Of a DNA stretch of 42,335 nt, positions 27,050 through 34,633 are shown piece by piece. Origin of the DNA: Alphaproteobacteria bacterium (GTDB lineage: Bacteria; Pseudomonadota; Alphaproteobacteria; Bin95). The DNA lies in assembly GCA_022827685.1 (NCBI GenBank), contig JAJEIH010000145.1, forward strand, positions 1 to 42,335, written 5' to 3'. Both the position numbers and the translations under genes were made by a program. The notes below the pieces were generated by a model. The model ran no database searches. It was not told where the DNA came from and saw only the letters and a program-made list of their open reading frames with translations. Position 1 is the first letter of the stretch; each line of letters begins with the position of its first letter.

Positions 27050-27079
27050 ATCATGACATCGCATGACATTTCATGACGC
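27050..27079. repeat. CATGAC array, three units with 10-bp period
   Basis: ATCATGACAT, CGCATGACAT and TTCATGACGC follow one another without gaps, so CATGAC starts at 27052, 27062 and 27072. The exact one-turn spacing puts all three hexamers on the same face of the helix, as expected for cooperative binding sites. The same array occurs twice at the far end of copy B. It lies 32 bases beyond the 3' end of the convergent SDR gene. Confidence 0.8.
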
Positions 27080-27110
27080 TTCCGCAGGGACGGTGTCGCG
27101 CAGCGCCGCC

Positions 27111-27839
27111 CTACAGCGTGATCCCGCCGTCGGCGATGAAGACGGCGCCTGTGGTGTAGGCGCTTTCGTCGGCGGCGAGGTGGACGGCGAGGGCTGCGAT
27201 CTCCTCCGCGGTCCCGAGGCGGCCGAGCGGCTGGCGGGCGATGAAGTCCCGGCGCGCCTGCACGGGGTCGTCGAAGGCGGCGATGCGCTCGTCCAGCGAG
27301 GGCGACTGCACCGTGCCGGGCGCAATCGCGTTGCAGCGCACGCCCGTCGAGATGGCGTCCGCCGCGACCGCGCGCGTCATGCCGATCACCGCCGCCTTGG
27401 TGGTGGAATAGACCGCGCGGAAGGGCACGCCCTTCAGGTTGGACGCGACCGAGGCCATGTTGACGATGGAGCCCCGGCCCGCCTCGATCATGCCGGGCAG
27501 GAAGGCCCGGATGGTGCGGAACATCGATTTCACATTGAGGTCGAAGGCGGAATCGAGTTCCGCTTCCGTCGCCTCCAGGATCGTGCCGTGATGAACGAAG
27601 CCGGCGACATTGCAGAGCGCGTCCACACGCCCGAGCCGTTCGGCGAACGCCGCCACGGCGGCGCCGTCGGTCACGTCGAGGCGGTGCGTTTCGATGCCTT
27701 CGCCCAGCCCCGCCAGCTTTTCGGGTGCGATGTCCGTCGCGGTCACGCGCGCGCCCTCGGCCGCCGCCGCAACGGCGATCGCCCGCCCGATGCCCTGTCC
27801 CGCGGCCGTCACCAGAACCGTCTTGCCTTCGAGTCGCAT
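27111..27839 (-). CDS. Short-chain dehydrogenase/reductase
   Basis: A 242-residue SDR with the classical motifs: NAD-binding VLVTAAGQGIGRAIA (TAxxxGIG form), the central strand motif LCNVAGF (in place of NNAG), catalytic serine in NMASVASNLKG, and Y-x-x-x-K in YSTTKAAVIG. ATDIAPEKL places an aspartate after the second strand, which favours NAD. The sequence style (GVRCNAIAPGTVQSPSLDER) is like 3-hydroxybutyrate dehydrogenase type 2 and 2-keto-3-deoxy-L-fuconate dehydrogenase. ATG 27839 follows AGAGGGGA. It is divergent from the CmcJ-like gene with a 115-base shared upstream region. Confidence 0.88.
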   Translation of the reverse strand: MRLEGKTVLVTAAGQGIGRAIAVAAAAEGARVTATDIAPEKLAGLGEGIETHRLDVTDGAAVAAFAERLGRVDALCNVAGFVHHGTILEATEAELDSAFDLNVKSMFRTIRAFLPGMIEAGRGSIVNMASVASNLKGVPFRAVYSTTKAAVIGMTRAVAADAISTGVRCNAIAPGTVQSPSLDERIAAFDDPVQARRDFIARQPLGRLGTAEEIAALAVHLAADESAYTTGAVFIADGGITL

Positions 27840-27954
27840 GGAAGTCCCCTCTCTTTCCGGCCCCGCGCCCTTGACCGCCTGCCGGATTCGGTCCACCTGT
27901 AAAACCCGAATGTCGCCCTCCGGGCGAAAGACGTAAAGGAGCTTCGGTGCCGCC

Positions 27955-28794
27955 ATGCCGGACGCCCACAATCCGAGCCGGATCGTCGCGGACCTGACTT
28001 TCACGGTCCGTCAGGACGCCAAGCCCTGGTTCGAAAGTTCGCGGATCACGGGCGGGGTGCCCCGGATCCATTTCAGGACGGAGGAGCGTCCGGTCGCGAT
28101 CCACGACATGCGGGCCGACCGCGACCGGCTGTCGCTGGATGCGACGGGCTTCGAGCTGCGCCGGCACGAGACGGCGGTGGACGACCTCTACGACGACGGA
28201 GCGGCTGCGGAAGCCTATGACCGGGAGGTCGAGGACCTGCTGAAAGGCCTGACGGGAGCGGACATCGCCGTCGTGTTCGACCGCACGCGGCGCTCGGATG
28301 CGGGCGCGGGCGCGTCCAATCCGGACGGCATGCGCATGCCGGCGGCCCGGGTGCATGTGGACTATACGGACGACTCGGGGCCGAAGCGCGCCCGCGACGT
28401 GCTGGGCGAGGAGACCGTGGACCGGGTGCTCGGCTCGGGCGGGCGGATCGTGCAGATCAATGTCTGGCGGCCGATCCGGGGACCGGTCGAGCGCTCGCCG
28501 CTGGCGCTGGCCGATGCCGGCAGCATCCCGAAGGAGGACCTGCTGGCGACCGACCAGGTCTTCCCCGACCGGGTGGGCGAAATCTACCAGCTCGCCTACT
28601 CGCCCGCGCATCGCTGGTACTGGGCGCCGCGCATGGAGCGCGGCGAGGTGCTGCTCATCAAGGGCTGGGACAGCCTGGATGACGGCCGCGCCCGCTACAC
28701 GCCCCACGGCGCCTTCGCCCTGCCGGACCGGGACCCGGCCGCGCCGCCGCGCGAGAGCATCGAACTCAGAACCTTCATCGCCTTCGAGGGTTGA
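27955..28794 (+). CDS. CmcJ/NvfI-family non-heme oxygenase-like protein
   Basis: A 279-residue protein of the CmcJ/NvfI (AsaB) family, known mostly from fungal and actinobacterial secondary metabolism and resembling 2-oxoglutarate-dependent enzymes. The metal-site segment is AARVHVDYTDDSGPKRARD (H-x-D), the core signature is IVQINVWRPIRGPVERSPLA, and the late segment RMERGEVLLIKGWDS followed by ARYTPHGAF supplies the second histidine and an arginine. The family includes hydroxylases and isomerases, so the reaction here is unknown. The ribosome site (AAAGGA) is 14 bases before the ATG, rather far. Confidence 0.82.
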   Translation: MPDAHNPSRIVADLTFTVRQDAKPWFESSRITGGVPRIHFRTEERPVAIHDMRADRDRLSLDATGFELRRHETAVDDLYDDGAAAEAYDREVEDLLKGLTGADIAVVFDRTRRSDAGAGASNPDGMRMPAARVHVDYTDDSGPKRARDVLGEETVDRVLGSGGRIVQINVWRPIRGPVERSPLALADAGSIPKEDLLATDQVFPDRVGEIYQLAYSPAHRWYWAPRMERGEVLLIKGWDSLDDGRARYTPHGAFALPDRDPAAPPRESIELRTFIAFEG

Positions 28795-28852
28795 AACCGC
28801 TTCGGCCGGTCGGGGAAGCGAAGCGGCTGACGCGTTGCCCCCGAACGCTTTG

Positions 28853-28881
28853 TTGAAGCCTGCGCCGGGCTTCGCTAGGTT
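28853..28881 (+). promoter_or_regulatory. Candidate promoter of hicBA
   Basis: TTGAAG (28853-28858) and TAGGTT (28876-28881) with an exact 17-base spacer lie 45 bases before the hicB start. The HicA gene overlaps the ferredoxin gene, so this promoter could also feed the oxygenase operon. Confidence 0.45.
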
Positions 28882-28925
28882 GGAGGCGCCGGATCGCACC
28901 GCCCGCTATTTCGGGAGCCGCGGAG

Positions 28926-29111
28926 ATGACCAAGTTCGTATATTGGCAGGAGGAGGAAGCATGGCTCGGCTACCTTCAGGAGTTCCCGGACTATTGGACC
29001 CAGGGCGAATCCCTGGATGACCTCAAGGCGCATCTGAGGGAATTGTATGCCGATCTGACGGATGGCGATCTGCCCGGAATCCGCCGCATCGCCGATCTGG
29101 CGATGGCGTGA
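28926..29111 (+). CDS. HicB-like antitoxin
   Basis: A 61-residue protein of the partial RNase H-like HicB fold: FVYWQEEEAWLGYLQEFPDY resembles the family start (y.......w.g..p.lPg....G.t), then GESLDDLKAHLRELYADL. It is the short form lacking a separate DNA-binding domain. It overlaps hicA by 4 bases (GTGA). The order hicB before hicA is common in this branch. It should neutralise the HicA mRNA interferase. Confidence 0.8.
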   Translation: MTKFVYWQEEEAWLGYLQEFPDYWTQGESLDDLKAHLRELYADLTDGDLPGIRRIADLAMA

Positions 29112-29344
29112 AGCGGACCGAGCTGCTCAGGAAGATCGGGGAAGCCGGAGGCGTCCTGATACGGCGCGGCGGAAAGCATGACTGGTACCGAAACCCCGAT
29201 ACCGGCGTTTCCCAGCCGGTTCCGCGTCACCGCGAAATCAAGGACCGGCTGGCCGTACACATCCTCCGGCAGCTGCGTTCGCCCTCCGACCCGCTAACAT
29301 CCAAACCCGACCAGTCTCGGGGGGCCGGCCGCCATGACCGATGA
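29108..29344 (+). CDS. HicA-like mRNA interferase toxin
   Basis: A 78-residue protein with a double-stranded-RNA-binding-like HicA fold. ELLRKIGEAGGVLIRRGGKH contains the catalytic histidine (GGKHDWY), followed by PVPRHREIKDRLAVHILRQL. The core ends near residue 58; the last 20 residues (RSPSDPLTSKPDQSRGAGRH) are an unusual tail that runs 11 bases into the ferredoxin gene. The GTG start overlaps hicB. It cleaves mRNA when free. Confidence 0.82.
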   Translation: MKRTELLRKIGEAGGVLIRRGGKHDWYRNPDTGVSQPVPRHREIKDRLAVHILRQLRSPSDPLTSKPDQSRGAGRHDR

Positions 29345-29657
29345 AATCAATATCGCCTTCAGGACTGCCGAGGGAGAGACGTTCCGGGTGAGCGGCCTTC
29401 GGGGCGCCACGGTGATGGAAACCGCCATCCGGAACGACGTGCCGGGCATCGAGGCCGAATGCGGCGGCGCCTGCGCCTGCGCGACCTGCCATGTGTACGC
29501 CCCCGAAACCGTCGGGGAGGCGACAGACCCGTACGAACAGGACATGCTGGACTTCACGGCGGACGAGCGGCGCCCGAACAGCCGGCTTTCCTGCCAGATC
29601 GAGCTGGAGCCGTCCATGGAAGGAGCGGTCTTCGACCTGCCGGGCGTGCAGGTCTGA
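29334..29657 (+). CDS. 2Fe-2S ferredoxin (adrenodoxin/putidaredoxin type)
   Basis: A 107-residue plant/vertebrate-type ferredoxin. Cluster cysteines are C43, C49 and C52 in ECGGACACATCHVYAP (C-x5-C-x2-C) and C87 in RPNSRLSCQIELE. This spacing and the ADERRPNSRLSCQI block are typical of the [2Fe-2S] ferredoxins serving P450s and ring-hydroxylating oxygenases. It should pass electrons from the following reductase to the Rieske oxygenase two genes on. It overlaps the reductase gene by one base. Confidence 0.93.
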   Translation: MTDEINIAFRTAEGETFRVSGLRGATVMETAIRNDVPGIEAECGGACACATCHVYAPETVGEATDPYEQDMLDFTADERRPNSRLSCQIELEPSMEGAVFDLPGVQV

Positions 29658-30919
29658 TGTCCGGAACCGTCATCGTCGGCGCCGGCCATGCCGGGGTGCA
29701 GGCGGCCGTCTCGCTGCGCCAGACGGGCTACGGGGAGCCGATTCGCCTGATCGGCGGGGAAGATTGCCCGCCCTATCACCGGCCGCCGCTCTCCAAGGCG
29801 ATGCTGGCGGGCGAGAAGCGGCCGGAGCAGATCGCGCTCCGGGGGCCGGACTTCTACGAGCGCAACGGCATCGAACTCTTTCCCGGCGCCCGCGCCTTGG
29901 CCCTCGACCCGGCATCGAAGACCGTGCGCCTGGCGGACGGGTCCCTGGCCTACGACAAGGCCGTGATCGCCACCGGAGCCGGCGCGCGAATGCTCGCAGG
30001 CTTCCAGCGCGACAATGTCTTCGTGCTTCGGAACATGCAGGACGCGCTTTCGTTGCAGGATGCGCTCATCCCCGGAGCAAACCTGGTCATCGTCGGCGGC
30101 GGCTTCATCGGGCTCGAGGTGGCCGCCACGGCGCGCAAGCTGGGGCTCGCGGTCGATGTCGTCGAAATGCAGGACCGGCTGCTGACGCGCGCGATTCCCG
30201 CGGCCTTGTCCGACTACATCTGTCGACGGCACCGCGCCGAGGGCGTGCGCGTTCACCTCGGCGCGCAGATCGAAAGGGTCGTCGCGGAGGAGGGCCGGAT
30301 TGCCTCCGTGGCGCTTTCGAACGGGGCGGCTCTGGCGGCCGATCTGGTCCTGATTGGTGTGGGCAACGCGCCTGAAATCGGCCTGGCGGCGGAGGCCGGG
30401 GCCAGCACGGCGATGGGTGGAATCCTGGTGGACGGGGCCATGCAGACGACGCTTCCGGACGTGTACGCAATAGGAGATTGCACGGCTTTCGATCTGCCGG
30501 TCACAGGTAGCCGCGTCAGGCTCGAATCGGTGCAGAACGCCGTCGATCAGGGCCGGACGGTTGCCCGGCAGATTACGGGACAGGGCGGCTCATACGATCC
30601 CGTGCCGTGGTTCTGGAGCGACCAGTTCGACATGAAGCTCCAGATGACGGGCCTCTCGGTCTCCGGAAGCGGGTTCACGGTCCGCGGCGATGTTGAAAGC
30701 GGCAGCTTCAGCCTGGTCGAGACCCTGGGCGAACGTCTCGTCGCCGTCCATTCCGTCAATGCGGTTGCGGACCACATGGCCTCGCGCCGGCTGGTCGGCG
30801 CGCCCGGGCGGTTCGACAGGTCCGCGGCGGCGGACCCGGACACGCCGCTCAAGGCATGCCTGGCGGCGCCGGCGGGTCCGCCGCGCCGGGCAGCCCGAAT
30901 TGCAGGAGCCGAACCATGA
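29657..30919 (+). CDS. FAD-dependent ferredoxin reductase
   Basis: A 420-residue pyridine nucleotide-disulfide oxidoreductase of the putidaredoxin/rhodocoxin reductase type. FAD loop VIVGAGHAGVQAAVSLRQTG, then CPPYHRPPLSKAMLAGE, NAD loop LVIVGGGFIGLEVAATARKL, and the second FAD motif VYAIGDCTAFD. The C-terminal FWSDQFDMKLQMTGLS block is also family-specific. It takes electrons from NADH and gives them to the ferredoxin encoded just upstream. TGATG and ATGA junctions link it on both sides. Confidence 0.93.
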   Translation: MSGTVIVGAGHAGVQAAVSLRQTGYGEPIRLIGGEDCPPYHRPPLSKAMLAGEKRPEQIALRGPDFYERNGIELFPGARALALDPASKTVRLADGSLAYDKAVIATGAGARMLAGFQRDNVFVLRNMQDALSLQDALIPGANLVIVGGGFIGLEVAATARKLGLAVDVVEMQDRLLTRAIPAALSDYICRRHRAEGVRVHLGAQIERVVAEEGRIASVALSNGAALAADLVLIGVGNAPEIGLAAEAGASTAMGGILVDGAMQTTLPDVYAIGDCTAFDLPVTGSRVRLESVQNAVDQGRTVARQITGQGGSYDPVPWFWSDQFDMKLQMTGLSVSGSGFTVRGDVESGSFSLVETLGERLVAVHSVNAVADHMASRRLVGAPGRFDRSAAADPDTPLKACLAAPAGPPRRAARIAGAEP

Positions 30920-32232
30920 TCAGCCGGGAATTGAACGATCGGCTCACCCGCACAGGCAAGGGCCGGCCCGCGGGCGACGTGCTCCGCCGCTACTGGCAGC
31001 CGGCGGCGCTGGCGGAGGAGCTGGACGGCGGGCGCCCGGTCGTGCCGGTGACGCTTCTGGGCGAGCGGCTGGTGCTGTTTCGCGACGATGAGGGCGAACT
31101 CGGCCTGATCGGCCGGCACTGCCTGCACCGGGGCGCGGACCTCTGCTTCGGCCGCCGCGAAGACAACGGCCTGCGCTGCCCGTTCCACGGCTGGCTGTAC
31201 GGCCGCGACGGCCGGTGCCTGGAACAGCCGGGAGAGCCCGAGGGCTCGCGGATGCGCGAGCGGATCCGGACGACCTCCTACCCGGTCGTCGAAAAGAACG
31301 GTGTCGTCTTCGCCTATCTGGGTCCGGGGGAGCCGCCGGCCTTTCCCAATTTCGACTGTTTCCGGGCGCCCGGCAGCCATGTCTTCGCCTTCAAGGGCCT
31401 CTGGGAGTGCAACTGGCTGCAGGCGCTGGAAATCGGCATCGACCCCGCGCATGCCTCCTTCCTGCACCGCTTCCTCGAGGACGAGGACCCGAAGGACGGC
31501 TATGGCAGGCAGTTCCGGGACAGCGCCGCGGCCGGCTCCAACATCCCCATGACCCGGCTGCTGCGGGACTATCCGCGCCCCGAGATCAGGGTGGAGGAAA
31601 CGGAGTTCGGCCTCAGGCTGACCGCGCTCAGGCATATGGAAAACGGCCTGACCCATGTGCGCGTCACCAACCAGATCTTTCCCGGCGCGGTCTGCATCCC
31701 GATGAGCCGCGAAATGACGATCACCCAGTGGCATGTGCCGGTCGATGACGAGACCTGCTACTGGTATTCGATGTTCACCAGCTTCGACCGGCCGGTGGAC
31801 AAGGACACGATGCGCGCGCAAAGGCTGAAGGAGCACAGCCTGCCCGGCTACGCGCCGCTGAAGAACCGGCGCAACAATTACGGATACGATCCGGAGGAAC
31901 AGGCCGCCCGGACCTGGACCGGCATGGGATTCGACATCAATGTGCACGACCAGTGGGCCGTCGAGGGCATGGGCGCGATACAGGACCGCACCGAAGAGCA
32001 TCTGGCGAGCACTGATATAGGCATTGTCCGCTACCGCAGACTGCTGCAGGCGGCGATGGATGGCCTCGCCGCGGGCGACGAGGCTGCCCTGCCGATGCTG
32101 GACCGCGATGCGGCCCGGATCGCCGGACCCCTGTCCAACGACACCATTGCGGACACGGCGGACTGGGAGGCCGCCAGCATGCGCGCCGACGGGGAGCGCC
32201 GCGCCGCCTGCCCCTGGGATGCGTCCCTGTAG
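30916..32232 (+). CDS. Rieske non-heme iron oxygenase, catalytic subunit
   Basis: A 438-residue oxygenase. The Rieske cluster ligands are C69-x-H71 (GRHCLHRGADLC) and C88-x2-H91 (LRCPFHGWLYG). The mononuclear iron ligands are H179 and H184 in IGIDPAHASFLHRFLED, with D176 in the usual bridging position and a later acidic ligand not pinned down. It resembles the phthalate 4,5-dioxygenase / single-subunit type (about 430 residues, no beta subunit). It overlaps the reductase gene (ATGA), and a glutamine-synthetase-like gene follows after 6 bases. The substrate is unknown; an amine or aromatic amide is suggested by that neighbour. Confidence 0.9.
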   Translation: MISRELNDRLTRTGKGRPAGDVLRRYWQPAALAEELDGGRPVVPVTLLGERLVLFRDDEGELGLIGRHCLHRGADLCFGRREDNGLRCPFHGWLYGRDGRCLEQPGEPEGSRMRERIRTTSYPVVEKNGVVFAYLGPGEPPAFPNFDCFRAPGSHVFAFKGLWECNWLQALEIGIDPAHASFLHRFLEDEDPKDGYGRQFRDSAAAGSNIPMTRLLRDYPRPEIRVEETEFGLRLTALRHMENGLTHVRVTNQIFPGAVCIPMSREMTITQWHVPVDDETCYWYSMFTSFDRPVDKDTMRAQRLKEHSLPGYAPLKNRRNNYGYDPEEQAARTWTGMGFDINVHDQWAVEGMGAIQDRTEEHLASTDIGIVRYRRLLQAAMDGLAAGDEAALPMLDRDAARIAGPLSNDTIADTADWEAASMRADGERRAACPWDASL

Positions 32233-32238
32233 GCGGGC

Positions 32239-33690
32239 ATGAGCCCCGTTGGAGACAGGATAAGGGCGGGCGCGCTCGCAGGCTTCGGAGCGTATTCCGG
32301 AGAGGATATCGCCCGTGCGGCGGAGATCGTCGCCCTGGTCGAAGCGGAGGGGATCGAGACCGTTCGCACGGTTCTGGCCGATCCGCACGGCATATTGCGC
32401 GGCAAGACGATTACCGCCGAGGCGTTGACGGCCGCCTTTGCCTCCGGCATTCGCGTGCCCTCGACCCTGCTGCTCAAGGATGTCTCGCACAGGACCGTGT
32501 TTCCCGTCTGGTCGGATGCGGGCGATGCGCCGATGCCGGGAGCAAGCGACCTGCTGCTTGCGCCCTTGCCGGATACCTTCCGCCGGCTGCCCTGGTCGCC
32601 GCATTCCGCGTTGATCCATTGCGACGTGGCCAGGACCACGGGAGAGCCGGTCTCCTTTGCCTCCCGCCGGGTCCTGCGCGCCGCCTGCGACCGGCTCTCC
32701 GAACGGGACATGCGGGCGGTCATGGGCCTGGAAGTGGAGTTCCAGATCTTCGAAGTCACCGATCCCGCGCTTGAGCATGCCGACACCGCCATGCCGGGCC
32801 GCCCGCCCGCGACGCGCGCCCTGAACCAGGGTTACCAGTATCTGACGGAGACCCGCTACGGCGAGACCGAAGCGCTTCTCGACAAACTCCGCCGCAACGC
32901 CCAGGCCATGGGCATGCCGGTGCGCAGCGTCGAGATCGAAATGGGGCCGAGCCAATTCGAGTTCACCTTCGCCGCCGCCGATCCGGTGACGATTGCCGAC
33001 ATGGCCGTCAATTTCCGCACGATGGTCAAGGAGGTCTGCCACCGCGAGGGGCTCCTGGCCTCGTTCATGGCCAGGCCGAGGCTGCCGAACGCGGCCAGCA
33101 ACGGCTGGCATATCCACCAGTCGCTCGCGGATGCCGGCGGGCGGAACCTCTTCGCGCCCGGGGCTGGCGGCGCGCTGACGCCTGCGGCGAGCAGCTGGAT
33201 CGCGGGGCTGCTGCGCCATGCCGCGGCCTCCTGCATCGCGACAACGCCGACGGTGAACGGCTACAAGCGCTACACGGCCTATCTGCTGGCGCCCGACCGC
33301 ATCGGCTGGGCGGAGGACAACCGCGGAGCCATGCTGCGCACGCTCATGGCTCCGGGCGACCCGGCGAGCCGGGTGGAAAACCGCGTGCCGGACAGCACCG
33401 CCAACCCGTATTTCGCGCTCGCCTTCCAGATCGTCTCCGGGCTGGACGGCCTGGAGAACGGCCTCGCCGCGCCGCCGCCGCTTTCCAGGCCCTATGATGA
33501 CGAGGACGCCGAGCGCCTGCCCGCGAGCCTGCTGGCCGCCATCGAGCATTTCGAGGCGTCGGAGATGTATCGCGCCGCGCTCGGGGACGGTTTCGTGTCC
33601 TATCTGGCGCGGCTCAAGCGCGCCGAATGGGACCGGTACCTCATGACCGTCTCGGAATGGGAGCAGGCGGAGTATTTCACCGCCTTCTGA
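32239..33690 (+). CDS. Glutamine synthetase family protein
   Basis: A 483-residue GS-fold ligase. Metal and nucleotide motifs: GLEVEFQIFE, VEIEMGPSQFEFTF, SNGWHIHQSL, NGYKRYTAYL and ENRVPDSTANPYFALAF. The N-terminal beta-grasp part (VRTVLADPHGILRGKTITAE) is typical of gamma-glutamyl-amine ligases rather than assimilatory GlnA. Such enzymes attach glutamate to amines (ethanolamine, polyamines, anilines). Sitting last in a ferredoxin-reductase-Rieske operon, it probably activates the oxygenase's amine substrate or handles its product. ATG 32239 follows the Rieske stop by 6 bases. Confidence 0.88.
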   Translation: MSPVGDRIRAGALAGFGAYSGEDIARAAEIVALVEAEGIETVRTVLADPHGILRGKTITAEALTAAFASGIRVPSTLLLKDVSHRTVFPVWSDAGDAPMPGASDLLLAPLPDTFRRLPWSPHSALIHCDVARTTGEPVSFASRRVLRAACDRLSERDMRAVMGLEVEFQIFEVTDPALEHADTAMPGRPPATRALNQGYQYLTETRYGETEALLDKLRRNAQAMGMPVRSVEIEMGPSQFEFTFAAADPVTIADMAVNFRTMVKEVCHREGLLASFMARPRLPNAASNGWHIHQSLADAGGRNLFAPGAGGALTPAASSWIAGLLRHAAASCIATTPTVNGYKRYTAYLLAPDRIGWAEDNRGAMLRTLMAPGDPASRVENRVPDSTANPYFALAFQIVSGLDGLENGLAAPPPLSRPYDDEDAERLPASLLAAIEHFEASEMYRAALGDGFVSYLARLKRAEWDRYLMTVSEWEQAEYFTAF

Positions 33691-33711
33691 GCCTTCCCGG
33701 CCGCTCCCGTC

Positions 33712-34575
33712 CTATTCCGCTGCGGCCCCGCTCCTGCCCATGATGACCTCCGTCTGGTCGTCCGGCACGTAGAAATAGGAGCCGGGCCGGAAGTCGTAGC
33801 CGAGATCGCCCATCAGGCGGCGCTGGCGCGGCGTGGCCCGCTGGGTCAGCGCGTGCGAGCCGTTATAGTCATAAGCGCGCATGAACATCTGCGAATAGTT
33901 GTAGAGCAGGGTCTTGCGCGCCCGGCCCGAACGGTTCGGCGCCGGCCCGTGCCAGAGCGCATGGGAGAAGATGAAGCAGTCGCCCGCCTTGCCTTCCAGA
34001 TGCACCACGCCCGGCGATTGCGGCGACAGCGGCGGCTGTCGGTCCCAGGGGAAAGGCCGCATGTGGCTGCCGGGATACACTGTGAAATTGCCGGCATCGC
34101 GGCCTTCCACATCGGTGAGCAGGTAAAGCGCCTTGACCGCAATGGGCCGGCTCGTCTCCGTCACCCGCACCTCGCGCTGCCCCTCGCCGCCATCGGTATG
34201 GGTGAAGCCCTCGAAGCCGTCGCCCGAGGCGCGCACGATCGCCTGCGACATGCTGAAGGCGAGGTTCGGCCCCATGATGTCCACGATCAGGTCGAATACC
34301 GGCGCATGGTCGATGAGGTCGATGAAGGCCTGGTCGTAGGAGAGCAGGTCGCGCCGGTCCATGAAGGCTTCGGGGTTCTGGTCGGCGCATTGCTCGACCC
34401 AGCCGTAATGGCCGCGCGGCAGCATGCCGGACAGCGGCTCATAGCCGGGACGCTTGCGGATTTCGTCGATCTTGTCCGAGAAGAAGGCGATCCGGTCGGG
34501 CGGAAGCGCGCCTTCCACCAGCAGATAGCCGTCGATATTCCAGTTGCGGCGTTGTTCGGGGGTCAGCGTCTGCAT
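33712..34575 (-). CDS. Phytanoyl-CoA dioxygenase (PhyH) family protein
   Basis: A 287-residue Fe(II)/2-oxoglutarate-dependent oxygenase. The iron ligands are H126-x-D128 in FEGFTHTDGGEG and H209 in FSHALWHGPAPNRSG, with R218 or R220 in SGRARKTLLYNYSQ as the 2-oxoglutarate anchor. The N-terminal WNIDGYLLVEGALPPDRIAF is the common PhyH opening. It hydroxylates an unknown small molecule. ATG 34575 (MQTLTPEQ) is chosen because homology starts there, with a GGAG 9 bases upstream. It is convergent with the GS-like gene, 21 bases away, and may act in the same pathway. Confidence 0.87.
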   Translation of the reverse strand: MQTLTPEQRRNWNIDGYLLVEGALPPDRIAFFSDKIDEIRKRPGYEPLSGMLPRGHYGWVEQCADQNPEAFMDRRDLLSYDQAFIDLIDHAPVFDLIVDIMGPNLAFSMSQAIVRASGDGFEGFTHTDGGEGQREVRVTETSRPIAVKALYLLTDVEGRDAGNFTVYPGSHMRPFPWDRQPPLSPQSPGVVHLEGKAGDCFIFSHALWHGPAPNRSGRARKTLLYNYSQMFMRAYDYNGSHALTQRATPRQRRLMGDLGYDFRPGSYFYVPDDQTEVIMGRSGAAAE

Positions 34576-34633
34576 TTCGATTGGCTCCGTCGCGGCCGGA
34601 CTCGCCGGATTATTCGCCGCCGCGCGCTCCGTT

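Noticed and set aside
26367..27056. A 229-codon protein spanning the ParD upstream region and repeat copy A
   Set aside because: Similarity to copy B changes frame at a 2-base length difference, and there is no ribosome site or family signature; a non-coding element is preferred.
30547..33549. Open minus-strand frame of 1000 codons opposite the oxygenase operon
   Set aside because: It lies opposite a reductase, Rieske and GS-like series with intact motifs; the composition is that of a shadow frame.
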